A stretch of 64,000 nucleotides of DNA from contig CAVXQD010000007.1 of NCBI GenBank assembly GCA_963763885.1, positions 620,001 through 684,000 of the forward strand. The letters run 5' to 3'. Both the position numbers and the translations under genes were made by a program. Origin of the DNA: JANNBN01 sp963763885 (GTDB lineage: Bacteria > Actinomycetota > Acidimicrobiia > Acidimicrobiales > JANYDT01). Position 1 is the first letter of the stretch; each line of letters starts with the position of its first letter. The notes beneath the pieces were generated by a model. That model worked only from the letters and a program-made list of their open reading frames with translations, searched no databases and was not told the DNA's origin. Positions 59,221 through 64,000 of this stretch are shown here, one piece after another.

Positions 59221-60459
59221 ATGACCGATTTGTTCACCAATCATCTCCGCTTCGCAGACCTTGAAGATTGGCATCGGGAAGTCGATGCCCTCCGGCGGAA
59301 TGGGCCAGTCCAACTGGTAGACCGCAGCGCAGATGGGTTTACCCCTTTCTGGGCAGTCATCGGCCACGACGCAGTGATGCAGGTGGAGCGCCAACCGGAA
59401 CTGTTCACCAACGAGCCAAACGCAGTGCTCGGTCGTGCAGCAGACATCGAACGCCAACGCGCCTCCGGGGCAATCATCCGGTCCCTTGTGCAAATGGACG
59501 CGCCTGACCATCCGAAGTACCGCAAGCTCACCGCAGATTGGTTCAAGCCCGGCAGCCTCGGACGCCTCCAAGGACGATTGGATGAGTTAAGCGCGCAGAC
59601 GATTTTGAAACTGGAATCGCTAGGCGGACAGTGTGACTTTGCACGAGATGTTGCGGTTTGGTATCCGCTGCAGGTGATCCTTGCCATCCTTGGCCTGCCA
59701 GAGTCCGACTATGCGCGGATGCTCAAGCTCACCCAGGAATTGTTTGGCGCAAGCGACGACGACATGGGTCGCGGTGAACGTGGGGTCGACGATCTGATCG
59801 CGGTCATCATGGACTTCTTCCAATACTTCCTGGGCGTCACAGCTGAACGCCGGAGTAATCCTGGCGAGGACCTCGCAACGCTGATCGCCAACGGCCAGAT
59901 CGACGGTGGCGCGATGCCAGACATCGAGACCATCAGCTACTACATCATCGTTGCGACGGCGGGCCACGACACCACCTCAAGCGCCATGAGCGGCGGGCTA
60001 CAGGCACTGCTGGAAAACCCCGATCAGCTGGCCCGTCTCAAAGCGGACCCGGCCCTGCTCAACTCCGCAGTGGATGAGATGATCCGCTACACCTCGCCTG
60101 TCCGCCATTTCATGCGTACTGCGCAGGCCGACGCCGAGGTGGGCGGGGTCACCATCAAGAAGGGCGACTGGCTGTACCTGTCCTATCTTGCAGCCAATCG
60201 GGACCCAGAGATTTTCGTAGACCCACATACGTTTGACATTGGTCGGGCCAACGCAGACCGCCATCTTGCGTTCGGGTTCGGTGCCCACTTCTGTCTCGGC
60301 GCACAGCTTGCCCGCATGGAACTACGCACGGTGTTCCGTGACCTGCTCCCCCGCCTCGAACACGTCGCGCTTGCCGGTACCCCGCTCAGCATGAAAACCA
60401 CGTTCGTGGGCGGCATCAAGTCCCTCCCCATCACGTATGAACTCACCCCAGCACCGTAA
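59221..60459 (+). CDS. Cytochrome P450
   Basis: 412 residues. The I-helix is TAGHDTTSSAMSGG (Thr for proton delivery). The K-helix, expected to carry E-x-x-R, reads DEMIRYTSPVRHFMR. The haem loop is FGFGAHFCLGAQLARMELR with the Cys ligand. The pattern is near actinobacterial CYP125/CYP142-like lipid or steroid hydroxylases, but the subfamily cannot be fixed by eye. It is followed by an esterase and a phosphotransferase on the same strand. Confidence 0.9.
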   Translation: MTDLFTNHLRFADLEDWHREVDALRRNGPVQLVDRSADGFTPFWAVIGHDAVMQVERQPELFTNEPNAVLGRAADIERQRASGAIIRSLVQMDAPDHPKYRKLTADWFKPGSLGRLQGRLDELSAQTILKLESLGGQCDFARDVAVWYPLQVILAILGLPESDYARMLKLTQELFGASDDDMGRGERGVDDLIAVIMDFFQYFLGVTAERRSNPGEDLATLIANGQIDGGAMPDIETISYYIIVATAGHDTTSSAMSGGLQALLENPDQLARLKADPALLNSAVDEMIRYTSPVRHFMRTAQADAEVGGVTIKKGDWLYLSYLAANRDPEIFVDPHTFDIGRANADRHLAFGFGAHFCLGAQLARMELRTVFRDLLPRLEHVALAGTPLSMKTTFVGGIKSLPITYELTPAP

Positions 60460-60553
60460 AACTGTCGCGCAGAACTGGCTTGGCGGAGTGGCAAAACAGT
60501 AACCTCTTTTCCAGTTGCCGGACCTGTCGGGAACCGAGAAACGAGGAACTCCC

Positions 60554-61531
60554 TTGCCCAGTATTGATGTCGATCGGCTTCTTGACCCTGCAATCGGCGA
60601 GTTCCAATCCACGTACGGGTTGTCCACGTTTCAGCTCGACGACGCCCAGCTTCCGGCGGCACGTGAGTTGCTTGCAACGGGGCTGCCGTTCACCCGACCC
60701 GAAGGAATCTCGACGGAGGTTCTGACCGTGCCGGGCGCCCCAGGCGACCCCGAGGTAGTGCTGCGTGTTCACCGGCCGTTGGATAGTCATCTACCAGTTG
60801 GGTGCATCTTCTTCATGCACGGAGGTGGCCTGGTGATGGGTACCGCTATCCGAGATGACGAGCGGATGATCCGGTGGGCCAAGCGTTTCAACTGTGTCGC
60901 AATTGCAGTCGAGTACCGGCTTGCACCAGAAACCCCCTATCCCGGACCCCTGGAGGATTGCTACGCCGGATTGGCCTACGTGCACCAGAACGCATCTGCC
61001 CTCGGCGTCGAGCCGGAGCGCATCGGCATCGGTGGTGCCAGCGCTGGTGGCGGGTTGGCGGCCGGCTTGGCATTGCTGGCGCGTGACCGCGGGTCAGTTC
61101 CAATCGCGTTTCAGCTGCTGATCTACCCGATGCTGGACGATCGCATCGGCACCCGCTCTTCGCAATGGGAAAACACTCCCGTGTGGAACCCCGTATCCAA
61201 TCGGTATGGGTGGAACTCATATCTTCCAGGGACCGCCGGCGGGCCTGACGTGCCCGCGTATGCAGCGGCCGCACGAGCCACCGATCTCGCGGGGCTTCCC
61301 CCCACCTACGTAATGGTGGGAACACTGGACGGGTTTGTGGACGAAGACATCGACTACGCCAACCGACTGATCCAAGCAGGCGTGGACACAGAACTGCACG
61401 TGTATCCGGGCGCCCCTCATGGCTTCGACGCGATGGCTCGTGTCGTTCCCGTGGCACGACGCGCGGTCGACGACATTCACCGTTGGTTGGGCACGCAGCT
61501 CAATCCCGAACAACGAACCGAGACAACATGA
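60554..61531 (+). CDS. Alpha/beta hydrolase, HSL (hormone-sensitive lipase) family
   Basis: 325 residues from TTG 60554, with an AGGA site 9 bp upstream. HGGG oxyanion motif in FFMHGGGLVMGT (about 95-105), nucleophile GGASAGGGLAAGLA, Asp in VGTLDGFVDEDI and His in GAPHGFDAM. Family esterases hydrolyse short-chain or bulky esters. The stop overlaps the next start (ATGA). Confidence 0.9.
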   Translation: MPSIDVDRLLDPAIGEFQSTYGLSTFQLDDAQLPAARELLATGLPFTRPEGISTEVLTVPGAPGDPEVVLRVHRPLDSHLPVGCIFFMHGGGLVMGTAIRDDERMIRWAKRFNCVAIAVEYRLAPETPYPGPLEDCYAGLAYVHQNASALGVEPERIGIGGASAGGGLAAGLALLARDRGSVPIAFQLLIYPMLDDRIGTRSSQWENTPVWNPVSNRYGWNSYLPGTAGGPDVPAYAAAARATDLAGLPPTYVMVGTLDGFVDEDIDYANRLIQAGVDTELHVYPGAPHGFDAMARVVPVARRAVDDIHRWLGTQLNPEQRTETT

Positions 61532-62610
61532 CCTCAACGGAAGCCCCAACGTCCCTCACCGGTTTGGTCGACGTTCCCAAGCTCACCACGTGGCTTGATG
61601 AGCGCATCCCAACGCTGGGTTCCGGCCCGCTGCAGACGGCGATGATCCACGGCGGAACAAGCAACGTGATTGTCTCGCTCAACCGCGGTGAGCACACGCT
61701 CATCTTGCGTCGTCCACCCGTTGTGGCACCCCCCGGAAGCGAACGGTCGGTCTTGCGCGAAGCACGGGTTCTCACAGCACTCAACGGCACCGCAGTCCCG
61801 CACCCTCATTGCTGGGGGTCCTGCGACGACGCGTCCGTGATCGGTGCACCGTTCTACGTGATGGATCTCGTCACGGGATGGGCCGGCGAACTGCGAGATG
61901 AACACATCTACCATCGGGCACCATTCGATACGTCCCCATACGAATACGGCATCGCGTACGCAATGGTGGATGGCCTTGTGGCGTTGGCCAACGTGGACTA
62001 CAAGGCCGTTGGCCTGGAAGGATTCGGTAAGCCGGACAACTTCTTGGAGCGCCAGGTGGACCGGTGGGCATCACAGCTAGCAAGTTACCCAACGCTCTAC
62101 AACTACCCCGGCCGCGAGATTCCGGGGTATGCACTCACCGAGCAATGGCTTCGTTCGAACGTGCCGGCCGGGTTCAAGGCAGGAATCATCCACGGCGACG
62201 TTGGCACACCAAACGCGTTGTTTGCCGATGGCCCTCCGGCGCGCCTCACTGCACTGATCGACTGGGAACTGTCCACCATCGGCGATCCCTTGATCGACAT
62301 GGCATGGCTGGGCAACAGCCTCCGCGACGAGCGGTGGCCCGACCATGTCCCGGCAAAGGCGCTTTACACCGTCGAGAACTTCCCCACCCGCCAAGAACTG
62401 GCCCGCTACTACGCGGCAGGAACCGGACGCGATATTTCGCACTTCGACTACTACCTGGTCTTAGCGATGTTCAAGGCCGGGTGCATCCTTGAATACAAGG
62501 TGGCACAGGCCCACGCGGGCATCCTTTCGCCTGCGACTGGGGTGCTGTTCGACCGGCTGGTGCTGGGCAACTTCATCGAGGCGCAGAAGCTCATCGGTTC
62601 GTTCGGCTGA
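61528..62610 (+). CDS. APH-fold phosphotransferase family protein (ACAD10-like)
   Basis: 360 residues from ATG 61528. The N-lobe has ILRRPPVVAPPGSERSVLREARVLTAL. The catalytic loop is IIHGDVGTPNALF (H-G-D...N), followed by ALIDWELSTIGDPLIDMAWL with the metal-binding Asp. This group phosphorylates small molecules, in eukaryotic relatives 4-hydroxyacyl-CoAs. Coupled to the esterase gene. Confidence 0.85.
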   Translation: MTSTEAPTSLTGLVDVPKLTTWLDERIPTLGSGPLQTAMIHGGTSNVIVSLNRGEHTLILRRPPVVAPPGSERSVLREARVLTALNGTAVPHPHCWGSCDDASVIGAPFYVMDLVTGWAGELRDEHIYHRAPFDTSPYEYGIAYAMVDGLVALANVDYKAVGLEGFGKPDNFLERQVDRWASQLASYPTLYNYPGREIPGYALTEQWLRSNVPAGFKAGIIHGDVGTPNALFADGPPARLTALIDWELSTIGDPLIDMAWLGNSLRDERWPDHVPAKALYTVENFPTRQELARYYAAGTGRDISHFDYYLVLAMFKAGCILEYKVAQAHAGILSPATGVLFDRLVLGNFIEAQKLIGSFG

Positions 62611-62700
62611 TCAGGACTTGCCCTCCGGGCTTCCAGTCGTGTTGAATAGAGGTACCTCAATCTGTCCGCGTGCAGCGGAACGACGCACAGGAGAACTCCA

Positions 62701-63846
62701 ATGACGCCCACCGCCACAGACACACCAGACACCAACAAGATCTGGGCGCATTCCGGAGACTCGCATTTCTTGGAGCCAGACGACCTTTGGGAGTCAAACC
62801 TGCCACCGTCCCTGGCGCCACGCGCGCTGAAGACAGTCAAAGACCCTGATGGCGCATGGGAGACCATCTCATTGGACGGCATGGAGTTCCGGCGCCAAAT
62901 GCCAACCGGCGCCCAGAAGGAATTCCAAGAGGCTTCAAGCAGGGCACCGGGTTCCAAGGATGTGGCGCTCCGTCTGCTTGACCTTGATCAAGAGGGCGTG
63001 CTTGCCGAGCTGGTGTTCCCATCACTTGGTATGTGGGCTTCCAGCTTTCGTGATCCAAAGCTTCTCCATGAGTGCATGAAGGTTTCAAACGACTGGTCGT
63101 GGGAGACAATCTTCAAAGCATCGGCCGGCCGCTGCATTCCAACCGCACAGGTGTCCATGCTGGACATTGCCGATGCCGTTTCCGAGGTAGAGCGTTGTGC
63201 AGCAATTGGTTTCCGTGCGGTCTTCATGCCAACGCTTCCGCCTGCATCGCTCCCCGACTACAACCGTGACGCATGGGAACCGTTCTGGAACGTATGTGAA
63301 CAGGCAAACATCGTGGTTGCGTTCCACATCGGAACAGACCCAATCGACATGGAATCAGACGCACCAGGTGTTGTGTACCGCGGGCCTGGCGGCGCAGTCC
63401 TCAACTACACCGAGACCACCTTCTCCGGTCAGCGCGCAACCATGAAACTGGTGGCCTCTGGCGCCCTGGACCGCCACCCAAGGATGAAGGTGCTCGTCTC
63501 CGAAGGCGGCGCAACGTGGGTGCCGTTCCTTGGTGACCGCATGAACGAGGGTTACCGTCAGCACGCAATGCGCGTCCGGCCGATCCTCTCGACGCTGCCA
63601 AAGGAGATGCTGTATCGCCAGGTGTACGCGTCGTTCCAGCACGACGAGTCTGCAGTTGCAGCACACACCGCAATGGGGTACCCCAACGTGATGTGGGGCA
63701 GTGACTACCCGCACATGGAAGGCACCTACGGCCATACTCAGAAGACGCTCCACGAGCTGTTCGACGGCGTAGATGCCAAGGCCGTAGAGCGCATCACTCG
63801 GGGTTCGTTCCTTGACCTGTTCCCCGAAGCCGCGAAGTTCGCATAG
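62701..63846 (+). CDS. Amidohydrolase family protein (Amidohydro_2)
   Basis: 381 residues, with a good AGGAG site before the ATG. SGDSHFLEPDDLW replaces the usual D-x-H metal motif with D-S-H; VVAFHIGTDP, VLVSEGGATWVPF and MWGSDYPHMEGTYGH carry the later ligands (His, Asp). Typical of actinobacterial Amidohydro_2 decarboxylase-like enzymes near lipid-degradation genes. Confidence 0.85.
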   Translation: MTPTATDTPDTNKIWAHSGDSHFLEPDDLWESNLPPSLAPRALKTVKDPDGAWETISLDGMEFRRQMPTGAQKEFQEASSRAPGSKDVALRLLDLDQEGVLAELVFPSLGMWASSFRDPKLLHECMKVSNDWSWETIFKASAGRCIPTAQVSMLDIADAVSEVERCAAIGFRAVFMPTLPPASLPDYNRDAWEPFWNVCEQANIVVAFHIGTDPIDMESDAPGVVYRGPGGAVLNYTETTFSGQRATMKLVASGALDRHPRMKVLVSEGGATWVPFLGDRMNEGYRQHAMRVRPILSTLPKEMLYRQVYASFQHDESAVAAHTAMGYPNVMWGSDYPHMEGTYGHTQKTLHELFDGVDAKAVERITRGSFLDLFPEAAKFA

Positions 63847-63887
63847 GCGCCAGTTGGACGCGCCACAAACCGACATAACGTAGACAT

Positions 63888-64000
63888 ATGGATCTGCCTC
63901 AGCCCATCAAAGCGTGGGCCGAAACGGCTGTCGGCGGCACACTGCTAGCCGCAACCCGCCTCCCGGGTGGCGGCAGCAATCAAGCGTGGTTGGTGTCGTT
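63888..64000 (+). CDS. Phosphotransferase family protein, N-terminal part (runs off the right edge)
   Basis: ATG 63888 opens MDLPQPIKAWAETAVG followed by LPGGGSNQAWLVS, the glycine-rich ATP-loop region of APH-fold phosphotransferases. Only 37 codons are visible, so the call rests on that motif. It would be a second such gene near 61528-62610. Confidence 0.55.
   Translation, partial: MDLPQPIKAWAETAVGGTLLAATRLPGGGSNQAWLVS

Overview
The window is a high-GC actinobacterial chromosome segment. It probably comes from the class Acidimicrobiia (Ilumatobacter-like), an inference from the mix of F420/deazaflavin oxidoreductases, class III CoA-transferases, a MenJ-type isoprenoid reductase, a P450, PaaX/TetR/GntR regulators, and frequent GTG/TTG starts with 4-nt gene overlaps. 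I saw no rRNA, tRNA, IS transposase or CRISPR array.

Layout. 1-6 kb: the start of a flavoprotein with a repeated MNPNM leader, a zinc-ribbon methyltransferase, a fatty-acid desaturase with its TetR regulator, a class III aminotransferase and a MenJ-like reductase. 6-15.3 kb (minus strand): an RHS/YD-repeat polymorphic-toxin locus. A secreted LamG-LamG-RHS protein, split by a frameshift at about 11,360, is followed by a chain of overlapping genes. The chain alternates toxin-tip-like and immunity-like proteins: tip 1 (C-terminus of the RHS protein)/lipoprotein, displaced RHS tip 2/membrane-anchored protein, orphan tip 3/lipoprotein, then two very small genes. This is the most interesting system in the window.

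15.4-24 kb: an MBL hydrolase, an ABC-2 exporter preceded by a four-copy CACGTG inverted-repeat element, an SDR, TrmL, a second desaturase facing a PaaX-type regulator, a DHA2 MFS exporter and a VIT-type metal transporter. 24-38 kb: a dienelactone-hydrolase-like enzyme; a tightly overlapping VOC/CoA-transferase/amidohydrolase/crotonase operon; an LLM oxidoreductase; an acyl-CoA synthetase facing a GntR regulator; a crotonase/acyl-CoA dehydrogenase pair; a second CoA-transferase; and a DUF559-like nuclease gene flanked by copies of a palindromic repeat. 38-42.3 kb: a DDN-like reductase and SDR, then three type II toxin-antitoxin modules (Phd/PIN, YefM/YoeB, MazEF) around an HpaH-like hydratase.

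42.3-58.4 kb: a solitary molybdopterin hydroxylase large subunit (frameshifted), an AlkZ-like winged-helix protein, two cupin-like proteins, an AAA/DUF4143 ATPase, DUF1697, two fused ABC exporters (one frameshifted), a monoacylglycerol-lipase-like hydrolase, a GntR regulator, a second MazEF pair and a TetR-controlled DrrAB-type exporter. 58.4-64 kb: an SDR, a P450, an HSL-type esterase, an APH-fold phosphotransferase, an Amidohydro_2 enzyme and the start of another phosphotransferase, which together look like lipid or sterol-type catabolism.

Four genes carry single frameshifts (RHS at about 11.36 kb, acyl-CoA dehydrogenase at about 33.78 kb, molybdopterin hydroxylase at about 44.45 kb, ABC exporter at about 51.71 kb). 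Two lie in G/C runs, so residual indel errors in the assembly are a real possibility and the broken genes should be read with that in mind.
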